Of a stretch of 53,929 bases of DNA, positions 43,076-52,300 are shown piece after piece. Under the pieces are notes generated by a model. That model saw nothing but the letters and a program-made list of their open reading frames with translations, was not told the origin of the DNA and ran no database searches. The stretch's first letter is position 1. Every line of letters begins with the position of its first letter. Origin of the DNA: Clostridia bacterium (GTDB lineage: Bacteria; Bacillota; Clostridia; Christensenellales; Borkfalkiaceae); NCBI GenBank assembly GCA_017415505.1, contig JAFQGG010000017.1:1-53929 (forward strand), in the 5' to 3' direction. The position numbers and the translations under genes were made by a program.

Positions 43076-43153
43076 AGCCTCCTCCTTTGCAAGGGAATCC
43101 GTTCCAAACGAAAATCCCTCTATATATATTATATAAAATTTATCGAAAAATTT

Positions 43154-44152
43154 TTATTCGTTTCCGAAAAATAACCGTACCGTTACCGTTTTTAACGCCG
43201 CGTGCGGAGTAAGTTTCCCGCATTTCACACTACTGATCGCGCCGTATATTTCCTCGAAACAACGGAACACCTCGCCCCGACCGAACTTCGCTACCTGTTC
43301 GCGGTTCTTTTTTACCGCAAATTCTTTCATACCGAGCGCAAGCGCGATTTCTTTATCGCTACCGCGCATAAGCGATACTTCGTACAGCTTTTGAAAATAC
43401 GAAGCAAGCGAGGACAAAAGCGCCAACTCGTTAAACCCTTTCGTAGAAAGGTCGGCAACGATTTTCATAAACTCCGAATAGTTCCGACGGGCAATCGCGT
43501 TGGCAAGCTCGTAAGTTTTATACTCCGAATCGGGGTATACGAGCGCATCCACGAGTTCGTCCGTGAGCCTATCCACGCCCTTTGCCTTACAATAACAAAG
43601 CAATTTCTCCGTTTCCTTGGAAACGCGGGACATATCCCCCACGCAATAATCGACGAGCTTCCCGCAAGTCGTGCCGTCGGCGAATACCCCCTCGCGCTTA
43701 CAGGTAATATATATCCATTTTTTTACCGTTTCCTCGTCCGCCCTACCGCAATCGATATGCGTGACGTTGGGCTTTTTGGAAAGCTGTGCCCCGCCCGTTT
43801 TGGGTTTGGAAGCGTTGACGATTACCAGCATACTATCCAAAGGCGGATTTTCAAATATATCCTTCAAATACGCCTCGTAATCCTTTTCGGTGGGATAAAA
43901 TTCCGTTACGCGCACCATGCGTTTTTCGCTCACGAAGGGAAATGAACAAAGTGCGTCGGTAAGCGCGCGCAAGCCCTCTCCTTTCAAAGCGTTGCCGTCG
44001 AACGAAGAAAAATCCAGCGTGGGTTCTTGCACGAACCGCGTTTTGATAAGCCGTTCGCCCTTTTCGCGAAAATATCCTTCTTCGCCCTCGAAAAGGTAAA
44101 TCGTCTGCGCGCCGTTTTCGTCCGTAAATTTCTTAAAATCGACGTATTTCAT
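43154..44152 (-). CDS. holA: DNA polymerase III delta subunit
   Basis: HolA is the clamp-loader delta subunit. The 332 residues show the family pattern: YLFEGEEGYFREKGERLIK near the start, VSEKRMVRVTEFYPTEKDYEAYL, then GDMSRVSKETEKLLCYC and a helical C-terminus with AIARRNYSEFMKIVADLSTKGFNELALLSSLASYFQKLYEV. The long frame begins at 44218, but a promoter -10 overlaps those codons. The ATG at 44152 (MKYVDFKKF) with GGAGGG upstream is therefore chosen. Confidence 0.9.
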   Translation of the reverse strand: MKYVDFKKFTDENGAQTIYLFEGEEGYFREKGERLIKTRFVQEPTLDFSSFDGNALKGEGLRALTDALCSFPFVSEKRMVRVTEFYPTEKDYEAYLKDIFENPPLDSMLVIVNASKPKTGGAQLSKKPNVTHIDCGRADEETVKKWIYITCKREGVFADGTTCGKLVDYCVGDMSRVSKETEKLLCYCKAKGVDRLTDELVDALVYPDSEYKTYELANAIARRNYSEFMKIVADLSTKGFNELALLSSLASYFQKLYEVSLMRGSDKEIALALGMKEFAVKKNREQVAKFGRGEVFRCFEEIYGAISSVKCGKLTPHAALKTVTVRLFFGNE

Positions 44153-44189
44153 CGGCGCAACGCCCTCCCACGATACTTTATCATTTTCC

Positions 44190-44218
44190 ATTATACCATA
44201 TCTTATGAAAAAAAGCAA
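44190..44218 (-). promoter_or_regulatory. Promoter of holA
   Basis: Minus-strand TTGCTT (44213-44218), 17 bp, TATAAT (44190-44195). It fixes the holA start at or below 44183. Confidence 0.65.
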
Positions 44219-44266
44219 GAAAACGAACGGCGATTTTTCTTCTCCGCGACAAATTCCCGCATTTTT

Positions 44267-45940
44267 TTACAGGTTCAACGCAACCACGGTAACGGCGAAC
44301 GCCACGAACAGCAGTCCGACGAGCCACCGCCTTACCTTTCCGCTAATATTCCATTTATCCGTACAAAAAAGTAACGCCGAGTAATAACACGCGAGCGAAC
44401 TGATGTCCAGCGATATATTTTCTATGGCAAAAGAGGAAAAATCCACCGTTTCGAACACGAGCAACAACGCCGACCAAGCGACGGCGGGCACGTACAGCAC
44501 GGCAACGCTCCAAGACACGGGAAAAATACTCGCCACGACGACGAACAATAATAGCGCGGAAAACAACGCGCTTATAATCGGTACGAAAATGCAATTTAGC
44601 AGTAACGACCAAAGGGATAGATACCCGAACGAAACGAGTTGCAAGGGCGCGGTAAAGATTTGCGCGGACAGCGTAAGAGATAAAAACGACGAACACGCGC
44701 GCCATATCCTACCGCCCACGCCGAGCGGGTGCGAATCCTCCAACACGCCCTCGGGCAGGGATACTTTTCCGTAGTACGCGTCGGAAACCTTTTTCCCTAT
44801 CCACGCAAAACCGCGGTTAAACGGTCGGGAAAAGAGTGCGATTCCCACGCACGCCAAAAAGGAAAGCTGAAAACCGACGGTAAAAAGCCCCACCGGAGAA
44901 ACGAGCAGTACGACGACGCCCGCAAAACCGATCGATTCGAGCATATCTCTATACAAATGAAGTGCGGAAAGCGCGTTTAGAGTCAAGCACATGGCGATTG
45001 CGCGCACCACCGAAGCGGAATACCCGCAAACCCCGCCGTAGAACAGCAACAGCGTGGCGATTATTAAAAATTGCGACCACAGCGGAAGTTTTTGCAAACG
45101 CGTCTTTTTGAACAGCAATAGACAAAAGCCGTACAAAGCACCGACGTGCAAGCCCGATACGGCGAAGATATGCGCGATACCGCCGTATCGCACGTTTTCC
45201 AAAAGTCCCTCGTCGATTAGGGAAGTATCCCCAAACAGTACGGCGATCGTCACCGCGCCCGTCGTTTCGTCCATGCCCGCAAGCACCGCGTTTTCCATGC
45301 GCTCGCGCACGAACAGAAACGGATTCCCCGCGCTCCCCGTCACGGCGCACTCGCTTGCGTATAGCGTGAAACGAGTACCGTTATTCACCGCGTACGCGTT
45401 TATCTTTCCCTTTTGAACGAGCGGGTTATTTTGCAAGTTACCGTAGAGCAAAAGCTCGTCGGACAGCGTAACCGATTCCACAAACGAGGCGGGCAGGTAC
45501 GCGACGAGCTTACCGTGTTCCCGCTCTTCCCCTATATACAAGGAATCCAATTCCACGCGCAAACCGCTCGAAGTTTCGTAGCGGTTTACCACCCGACCGC
45601 GCACGTAGTATTCCCCTTCGACAATATCCTGCACGAAACGCTTCGTTTGCAAAGATACGGCGAAAAAGCCTAAAAGAAAAGCCAATGCAAGCGTGCAAAC
45701 GGCGGTGAGCGTTCGGCTCGCCTGTTCTTTCGATTGACAAAAGCACAAAGGAAAAAGCAAGACGGGAATCGCGCACAGCAACCAAAGCGCGGACGCACCC
45801 GAAATTACCGCAACGCCCGCCGTGATCCCCAAACATAAAAAACACGCGAAAAAGAGAACGGGACGGAAGTTGAAAAGTCTGTCTTCCGCCGCTCTCTCCC
45901 GCGCGAGTTTATTCATTTTTGCACGATACTTCAAGTCCAC
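44267..45940 (-). CDS. comEC: ComEC/Rec2-family membrane protein without nuclease-like domain
   Basis: ComEC forms the channel that carries single-stranded DNA into the cell. The N-terminal soluble domain (about 90-190, YYVRGRVVNRYETSSGLRVELD) and the competence core with about ten helices are present. The core carries the conserved HIFAVSGLHVGALYG near 230-245 and GYSASVVRAIAM. The protein stops at about 557 residues; the C-terminal metallo-beta-lactamase-like domain of typical ComEC (about 750-800 residues) is absent. The start is uncertain: GTG at 45940 or ATG at 45916, neither with a good ribosome site. It lies 3 bp after the large helicase gene. Confidence 0.88.
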   Translation of the reverse strand: MDLKYRAKMNKLARERAAEDRLFNFRPVLFFACFLCLGITAGVAVISGASALWLLCAIPVLLFPLCFCQSKEQASRTLTAVCTLALAFLLGFFAVSLQTKRFVQDIVEGEYYVRGRVVNRYETSSGLRVELDSLYIGEEREHGKLVAYLPASFVESVTLSDELLLYGNLQNNPLVQKGKINAYAVNNGTRFTLYASECAVTGSAGNPFLFVRERMENAVLAGMDETTGAVTIAVLFGDTSLIDEGLLENVRYGGIAHIFAVSGLHVGALYGFCLLLFKKTRLQKLPLWSQFLIIATLLLFYGGVCGYSASVVRAIAMCLTLNALSALHLYRDMLESIGFAGVVVLLVSPVGLFTVGFQLSFLACVGIALFSRPFNRGFAWIGKKVSDAYYGKVSLPEGVLEDSHPLGVGGRIWRACSSFLSLTLSAQIFTAPLQLVSFGYLSLWSLLLNCIFVPIISALFSALLLFVVVASIFPVSWSVAVLYVPAVAWSALLLVFETVDFSSFAIENISLDISSLACYYSALLFCTDKWNISGKVRRWLVGLLFVAFAVTVVALNL

Positions 45941-45943
45941 GAA

Positions 45944-48900
45944 TTACGCAAGAGAAATTCTATCCGAAACGGAACGCACGAACAGTCCTTTCTCTTCTCC
46001 AAGCGTTACGCAGTCGTTGACGTACGAAACGAATTTATCCGTGGGGCGCGCCACGCGCAACACCGAAGCCACGATCGTTTGAATCTCTTCCATATACAAG
46101 GCGACTTTATCTTCCAACGCCCCGCGCACGATAGCCACCACCTCGTACGGCGTGTAGTCGTACTCGTTTCGACGGAGCGGTTCGCCCGTTTCCACGCGGT
46201 ATTTTTCAAAATTCGCGTATTTATCCGTTTTGCGGTAGAACGCCACGCCGAAAATGCGCTCGTACTTAAACCCGCAAAGCGCGATAAGCGCCTGCATACG
46301 CGCTTCCACCTTCGAGCCGTATTTCACGATCCCCAAGCTCGTCAAGCACCTACGCACGAGGAAATCGTAGGAAATGGGTTCTTCCGTCGCGACGATCGCT
46401 TTCAAACGGTTCAAGATTTCCTTATCGTTTTCGCCCGAGGTGACGAAAGTGGCGTTTTCAAAACGGGGTTCAAGCGTAGCCGTCTTGTACGCGCGTTTAC
46501 CGCGGTTAAGCTCTGCACCGCCCTTTTTATCCGCGCCCGTGAGCTTATCCAAAAGATCTTTAATCTTTTTGATTTCGCGCTTGGGATTGTTGTAATAGTT
46601 GACGGAGAACAGGCGCACCACGTTCCAATTATTGCGTTTGAGCGTTTGAATTTGCAAGACGTTGCGGTCTTTCACGGAGAAAGGACTCGGCGCGTCGCAC
46701 ATGATCGCCAAAATAAACCGTTGACGGTTTTTGGGGTCTACCACGGCGACGTCGATCTTGAATCCCGACACGCCCACGTCGTAACGGCAATCGTAGCCAT
46801 AAGAGGAAAGTTCCTCGGCGATATATTTCCCAATCCCCGCCTTTTTCGCGACGATATCGCCCGAAGATATAGCAAGGTTCGTTCTACCCTTTTCCGCGAA
46901 ATCGAGGAACGCCTTTAACCCCGCAACGCCCTTAGAGTTCGTCTTTGACAAATCGATCATAGCCCCCGTCATAGACGAGAACACGACCATTTCTTCCCGC
47001 GCACGGGAAACGGCAACGTTGAGTCTACGCCAACCGCCCGCTTGATTGAGCGGACCGAAATTGAGGGAAATTTTGCCCATTCTGTCCGGACCGTAACAAA
47101 CGGAGAACAGGATAACGTCCCGCTCGTCCCCTTGCACGTTTTCAAGGTTTTTAACAAACAGCGGTTCTTCCCGTTCGTACGCGGCTTCTTCCAACCGCTT
47201 TTCGACGATCGCCGCCGTCAAACGGCGTTCGATATATTCTTTTTGCACGTTGCTAAACGTAACGACGCCGATACTCGATTTCCGCAAAACGGGATCGCTC
47301 AAACGGCGCAATACTTCCGCAACGAGTGCTTCCGCTTCCACCTTGTTGCGCTTGGTGAAACCGCGATCGTAAACGCCGTCTTCCACCAAATTGAACTTGA
47401 CCTTGCTCGCCAACGCGTCGGGCGAAGGGAAGGTGCAAAGTCGGCTCTCGTAGTACATGGCGTTGGAGAACGCAATCAAACTCTCGTGTTTACTGCGATA
47501 ATGCCAAGTCAAGTAGCGTTGAGGCATATTGATCGCAAGACAGTCGTCGAGCACGCTTTCCATGTCCTCGTTTTCCAAATTGTCCTCGTCCACGTAGTTG
47601 GAGTGGAAGAACGAGGTGGGCGGGAGTTGCCGAGGATCGCCGACGATAATCGCCGCCTTCCCGCGCGCAATCGAACAAATCGCTTCCGCCGTGGGAATTT
47701 GCGACGCCTCGTCGAAAATTACGAGATCAAACGAACCGCTCTCCGCTTGCAAATACTGCGAAACGGTAATCGGACTCATAAGCATACAGGGCGCGACCGT
47801 CTTGATAAGCTCGGGGATTTCCTCGAAGAGTTTTCGAAGCCCCATACCGCGCAAATTGGATTTCGCGAAGCGGTTGAAGTTCGCCAACTCCAACGCAAGA
47901 CTGCCTTCCGTGGACGGCGTTGGCAAGCGGGAAATAAGCTTACAGCGAATCGCCTCCTTGGTAAGGCGGGCAAACTCTTCCATAGCAAGGCGCAAGCCTT
48001 CCGATTTTTCCTCGCAAATCGCCGCGGAAAACCGCGCCAATACGGGATCGAGCGGAATGATCGTTTGCAAAAAGTTCTTATAGATATTTTTCTCGAAGCT
48101 TTCCACGACGTTCTCACCCGTCACCGCGCCGTTTTCAAACGCGTCGGTGATGAAGGTAAGCCCCGCTTCGTCCAACGCCTGCGCCGTCTTTTTATACATA
48201 CACCAAGGCGCGAGCATATCCACGTTTTCAATCAACGCGCCCGCTTTGGAGGTATAATAATCGAGCACGTCCTCTTCGGGAATCCGCGCCCTGTCCGCCT
48301 TGGTAACGGCAAGGAAGCTTTCTTCCGAAGCGCGGAAGCTCTCAATCGAGCGGGCAAGCCCCACGAGCACGGGCGAGGAATAACCGTTCGCCGCGCGAAT
48401 ACACATACTATTGAAACTGTCGGGATTATAGTCCATAAAGACCGTCGCGCAATTTTCGTGCAGGCGGTACAAATCTTTGAGGAAGTTTTTCCGCGCGTCG
48501 AAATAATCCACTCTGCCGAACGCGAAAGTGAAATATTGCGAAAGCGAGGTTTCCGTGCGAATACGCTTCATAGCCTCGTATATGCCGTATACCGTTTCCA
48601 AATCCTGCAAGATTTCTTCGCGCGATACGGAGAGGAGCGCGAGGCGGTTCAAGCGTTTTACGACGGTTCGAACCGCTTTATTGTTCTCGTAATCGCTTCT
48701 GCCCTCTTCCAACCACTTTCCAAGCGTTTCGTATTCGTCCGACGCGTCCACGAGCTTTTTATAACGCTTGAAATACTTTTCAAGCAACGAATCCAAACGG
48801 CGGTTGGCGTTGAAAAACGCGTAAAACGCCTCTTCGTTTTCTTTGAAATACTTATTCAACAACCCGCTTTGAAGCGTTTTGGCGATTTCGTAAAGCGCGT

Positions 48901-51601
48901 CCAGCTTCTTGCGCGTAAGCGTACTAATGCTTTGGCGGTACAAATCGAGGAACAGCGCGATATAATTTTTCAAATGCTTAATTTCGGCGATCACGACCTC
49001 GGACGAGCAATACACGCAGTCGCGCGTGGGCAAATCGTACTCGGTAAGGTTCACGTTGGCAAACGGGGAGTTGTACACGCCCCCACATTCCTTTGCCGCG
49101 GCTGCCGCCGCGATCATCATACGCTCGTACGTTTCGATTTTTTCTTTCGTCAAGCCGTCGTAGAAAGTGCTCTCGATATTCATGATATCGGGCGCGTTTT
49201 TGTTTTTTAAGCAAACGAGCAACGCCTCGTACACCGAAACGCCCAATCTGCGCTTTTTATGCAACGCCACGGCGGGCTCGGCAAGGTCTTCTTTGAGCTT
49301 TACGATCGCGCTCGCTTTTTCGGACAGCCCGACGGATTCTTGCCCTCCCGCAAGCGAAAGGGTCGTGGTGAGCTTTTGCAATACGTCCGATTTGTTCGTT
49401 TTATTCGAATGAAGCTCCAAACAAAAATCGCCTAACCCGATCCCGTCCAATCTCTTTTTAACGACGGAAAGCGCGGCTTGCTTTTCCGCGACGAACAGCA
49501 CCCGTTTCCCTTCGTACAGGGCGTTGGCGATCATGTTCGTGATCGTTTGCGATTTCCCCGTGCCCGGTGGTCCGTGCAAAACGAAACTCTTGCCCGTTTG
49601 CGAAGCGGCGATCGCTTCCCATTGAGAAGCGTCGGCAGGAAGCGGGGTAAGCGTAATATCGGGGCGAACCTCGTCCTCTTTCACGCCCTTATCCGACGAG
49701 CCGAACACGACGGCGTTATTCAAAAACGCGGAAACGATTGCGTTTTTGGAGAACTCGCCTATATTTTTGCGTAAGTCGTACCACATTTGATAGCGCGCGA
49801 ACGAAAAAGCGGCAAGATACGCGTCGTCGTAGACTTCCCAGCCCTTCATGCCCAATACTTCCATGCGGATCATGGCAAGGATTTCCGAAATTTTCAACCC
49901 CTGCGTCGAACCTTCCAACCCGCGAATATCGATATTAAATTCTTGTTTAAGATATTCAAGGAGCGTAGAGTTGACGGAAACGTCCTCGTCCCCAATCGCC
50001 AAGGAATACCCCGTCCCGCCCTTGCTTTTTTTCAAAGCGACGGGTTGCAAAACGAGCGGTGCAAAATGCTCCGCGCCGTCCTCGCGAGCATACCATTTCA
50101 AAAATCCGAGCGCGAGATACAAAATTTTCGTACCCGATTCCTCGTCCGCTTCTTTACTGCGCTTGATCAATCTCGTCACCGTTTCCACAAGCGTTTTCTC
50201 GTCGGAGAAGGTACGCAAAATTCCCGAGCCGTTTTCAATGGAAATAAGCTCTTTCATGCCCCGCGTTTCCGCGGACGCGCCGAATTTTACGCCTTTTTTG
50301 GCAAGTTCCGCCACGTCGAAAGTCGCGGGCGCGAGCACGAGCTCGCCCTTGCTCGTCAATATATCCAGCGTTTCGTCCAAATTGTAAGAAACGATATGCG
50401 CCGTCGTCTTTGCCGTGGAGAAGTGCAACAGCGTATTCTTCATGGAAAGATCGAGCAATCGGCGTTCCCATTGCTTGTCCTTCGTTTGGTCGTTTTCAAT
50501 TTTCAAATTGCGCGCGCCTTTTAATTGCGAGGGCGCGGCGTCGGGCGAGGTTTCGTCTTCTTGTAACACCTCGTACCCCTTCAACCCGCGCGCACGCAAG
50601 GGCATGGGCAATATATGCGAAATACGGCAACGGCGTATATCTACGCAGGTTTCGTAGTACCCGCCCGCCGACAGTTTTTCCTTGAAACGAGCCTCCGAAG
50701 TGGCGTACGCGGCGTTCCTCTCCGCGAAAAGGTCCTCTATATCGAAACAGCTTAAATTGTTAATACCGTCGGACAGGTATGCGCCGAGTCTACCCATATC
50801 GTCGGAAACGGTATCGAGGAAACAGCTATCGTACAGCCAAACGCCACAGGTAATTTCTTTATCCCCGAATACGAGTACGGGGTGCAAACCGAAGCTCTCC
50901 AAACAGGAACAAACGAACAGGGAAAGCGTAAGCGGGCTGGCTTTGCGCTCGGAAAAAAGCTTTACGGGCGCGCCCGCTTCCACGGGCGCGGAAATATCCG
51001 CGTCTTCGCGGACGATCGCAAGACGGCGCAAAACGGCGTACACCGCCGCGATTACCTGTCGCACCGCGTTCTTGTCGTTGCCGATATACCCGCCGTCCAA
51101 ATCGCAATACGCGTTCCACTTGCGGAGCTGTTCCACCACTTCCGTGCGCACTCTTGCGCAATCGGCAAGACGGGGACGGACGAAAGAGGTCAAAAGTTCG
51201 TTATCTCCCTCTACGCCCTGCCAATAGTCAAAGGGGAGCGTCGTTACCGTCCATTCCGCCGTAGCGATCGTCCTTCCGTCCTTTTTGAGCGTGGCGACGA
51301 TCTTTTCTTCCCCGACCGCTTCCGCGCTAGAAAAATAGTGTGGGGAAAGGAGATTTCCGATCTCTACTTTCACCACGCTTTCAAAGGGAATTTCTTCGAA
51401 ATTCTTTTCGAACGGCACGAGCATTCCGTTCTCGTTTTCTACCGTCAAAGTCAAATCCTGCACGGCTTCTTCCGCCGTGTTTTTTATTTGTAAAGAGGAA
51501 AAAAGCGGTCGGCGGGCAAAATAGTCCGCGTACGAAACCACCCTCGCCGTTTCCCCGTACAGAGAAACGAATTCTTCCCATTTTTTCGACTTTTGCGCCA
51601 T
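45944..51601 (-). CDS. Large DUF4011-type SF1 helicase with degenerate nuclease domain
   Basis: 1885 residues in several parts. The N-terminal extension (1 to about 370) is unrecognised. A DUF4011-like module starts near 380 (WERRLLDLSMKNTLLHF). Walker A GPPGTGKSQTITNMIAN is at about 673-689. A long helical insertion follows. Walker B DEASQIPTAEA with GDPRQLPPTSFF is at about 1293-1316, and NVQGDERDVILFSVCYGPD is at about 1490. A PD-(D/E)XK-like (MTES/Vsr-type) domain lies at about 1590-1670. In that domain the usual ECDG acid reads MCDA, so cleavage activity is doubtful. A DUF3320-like tail closes it. The family occurs in candidate phage-defence loci. Own promoter upstream. Confidence 0.88.
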   Translation of the reverse strand: MAQKSKKWEEFVSLYGETARVVSYADYFARRPLFSSLQIKNTAEEAVQDLTLTVENENGMLVPFEKNFEEIPFESVVKVEIGNLLSPHYFSSAEAVGEEKIVATLKKDGRTIATAEWTVTTLPFDYWQGVEGDNELLTSFVRPRLADCARVRTEVVEQLRKWNAYCDLDGGYIGNDKNAVRQVIAAVYAVLRRLAIVREDADISAPVEAGAPVKLFSERKASPLTLSLFVCSCLESFGLHPVLVFGDKEITCGVWLYDSCFLDTVSDDMGRLGAYLSDGINNLSCFDIEDLFAERNAAYATSEARFKEKLSAGGYYETCVDIRRCRISHILPMPLRARGLKGYEVLQEDETSPDAAPSQLKGARNLKIENDQTKDKQWERRLLDLSMKNTLLHFSTAKTTAHIVSYNLDETLDILTSKGELVLAPATFDVAELAKKGVKFGASAETRGMKELISIENGSGILRTFSDEKTLVETVTRLIKRSKEADEESGTKILYLALGFLKWYAREDGAEHFAPLVLQPVALKKSKGGTGYSLAIGDEDVSVNSTLLEYLKQEFNIDIRGLEGSTQGLKISEILAMIRMEVLGMKGWEVYDDAYLAAFSFARYQMWYDLRKNIGEFSKNAIVSAFLNNAVVFGSSDKGVKEDEVRPDITLTPLPADASQWEAIAASQTGKSFVLHGPPGTGKSQTITNMIANALYEGKRVLFVAEKQAALSVVKKRLDGIGLGDFCLELHSNKTNKSDVLQKLTTTLSLAGGQESVGLSEKASAIVKLKEDLAEPAVALHKKRRLGVSVYEALLVCLKNKNAPDIMNIESTFYDGLTKEKIETYERMMIAAAAAAKECGGVYNSPFANVNLTEYDLPTRDCVYCSSEVVIAEIKHLKNYIALFLDLYRQSISTLTRKKLDALYEIAKTLQSGLLNKYFKENEEAFYAFFNANRRLDSLLEKYFKRYKKLVDASDEYETLGKWLEEGRSDYENNKAVRTVVKRLNRLALLSVSREEILQDLETVYGIYEAMKRIRTETSLSQYFTFAFGRVDYFDARKNFLKDLYRLHENCATVFMDYNPDSFNSMCIRAANGYSSPVLVGLARSIESFRASEESFLAVTKADRARIPEEDVLDYYTSKAGALIENVDMLAPWCMYKKTAQALDEAGLTFITDAFENGAVTGENVVESFEKNIYKNFLQTIIPLDPVLARFSAAICEEKSEGLRLAMEEFARLTKEAIRCKLISRLPTPSTEGSLALELANFNRFAKSNLRGMGLRKLFEEIPELIKTVAPCMLMSPITVSQYLQAESGSFDLVIFDEASQIPTAEAICSIARGKAAIIVGDPRQLPPTSFFHSNYVDEDNLENEDMESVLDDCLAINMPQRYLTWHYRSKHESLIAFSNAMYYESRLCTFPSPDALASKVKFNLVEDGVYDRGFTKRNKVEAEALVAEVLRRLSDPVLRKSSIGVVTFSNVQKEYIERRLTAAIVEKRLEEAAYEREEPLFVKNLENVQGDERDVILFSVCYGPDRMGKISLNFGPLNQAGGWRRLNVAVSRAREEMVVFSSMTGAMIDLSKTNSKGVAGLKAFLDFAEKGRTNLAISSGDIVAKKAGIGKYIAEELSSYGYDCRYDVGVSGFKIDVAVVDPKNRQRFILAIMCDAPSPFSVKDRNVLQIQTLKRNNWNVVRLFSVNYYNNPKREIKKIKDLLDKLTGADKKGGAELNRGKRAYKTATLEPRFENATFVTSGENDKEILNRLKAIVATEEPISYDFLVRRCLTSLGIVKYGSKVEARMQALIALCGFKYERIFGVAFYRKTDKYANFEKYRVETGEPLRRNEYDYTPYEVVAIVRGALEDKVALYMEEIQTIVASVLRVARPTDKFVSYVNDCVTLGEEKGLFVRSVSDRISLA

Positions 51602-51642
51602 GTTACACCCCGCTGTAAAAGGATACTTTTTCTTTCCTCTCT

Positions 51643-51671
51643 ATTATACACGCAAAAACAAAAAAAATCAA
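51643..51671 (-). promoter_or_regulatory. Promoter of the large helicase gene
   Basis: Minus-strand TTGATT (51666-51671), 17 bp, TATAAT (51643-51648), 42 bp before the ATG. Confidence 0.75.
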
Positions 51672-51753
51672 CTTCCAAAGGCTTTTTTTTCTATTATTTT
51701 TTGTTAAAATGATAGAATCTCGCATTTTTTTAACAAAACGCCCGTTTCAACGC

Positions 51754-51782
51754 TTGACAAGCACTTAGCTTTTTGTTATAAT
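51754..51782 (+). promoter_or_regulatory. Consensus promoter of the TerB-like gene
   Basis: TTGACA (51754-51759), 17 bp, TATAAT (51777-51782): a perfect consensus, implying strong expression. Confidence 0.9.
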
Positions 51783-51817
51783 ATAAATACTATATTATTT
51801 TAAGGAGTTTTTCTACT

Positions 51818-52246
51818 ATGGCACTGGAAAAATACAACCAACTTTTGAAAGATTACGTCAACACCTCGTACAACGACTTGCTTCGCATTGCTGAAAATTC
51901 AATGTTGAAGATTATGCCCGCGTTCAACAACATCGCGAAAGACGGTAACGGCGCTTCGTTGATTTTGCCCTTCATTTGCACCGCGCTTGCATCCGACGGC
52001 AAATTCTCCGAACTTGAATACAGATTCGTGAAACAGCTCATCAACAGCAACCTTTCCTACGACGAATTCAAGAACGTAGTTCAACAATACTATTCCGCGG
52101 AATGGATCGACGCAGTTGATAAACTTTACGACGTGTTGCCCACCAACCTTAAAGGCGATCTCCTTTCGTTCTGCCTTTGCTTCGTAGCAGTAGACGAAAC
52201 GATCACGAGAGAAGAAAACGCGTTCATCGCAAAACTTCTCGTTTAA
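51818..52246 (+). CDS. TerB-like protein
   Basis: A 142-residue all-helical protein similar in pattern to the TerB/TerB-C fold. LPFICTALASDGKFSELEYRFVKQLI matches the core helix pair with the ADG...E metal-site look, and a second acidic site is suggested by FVAVDETITREENAFIAKLL. TerB domains are found in tellurite-resistance and stress/phage-response operons; the stand-alone role is unknown. AAGGAG ribosome site, strongest promoter in the window, and a perfect terminator. Confidence 0.75.
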   Translation: MALEKYNQLLKDYVNTSYNDLLRIAENSMLKIMPAFNNIAKDGNGASLILPFICTALASDGKFSELEYRFVKQLINSNLSYDEFKNVVQQYYSAEWIDAVDKLYDVLPTNLKGDLLSFCLCFVAVDETITREENAFIAKLLV

Positions 52247-52261
52247 TTTTCAAAACGATAG

Positions 52262-52300
52262 AAAAGAGCGGTTTTTCAACCGCTCTTTTTTTATTTTGAA
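52262..52300. terminator. Bidirectional terminator
   Basis: AAAAGAGCGGTT / AACCGCTCTTTT, 12-bp stem, TTTC loop, then TTTATTTT. It ends the TerB-like gene and, on the other strand, the methyltransferase gene. Confidence 0.9.

Noticed and set aside
47042-49210. A 722-codon open frame on the plus strand opposite the large helicase gene
   Set aside because: It is the antisense shadow of a well-supported helicase with clear motifs. Its translation is rich in Arg, His and Phe with no recognisable domain and no ribosome site.
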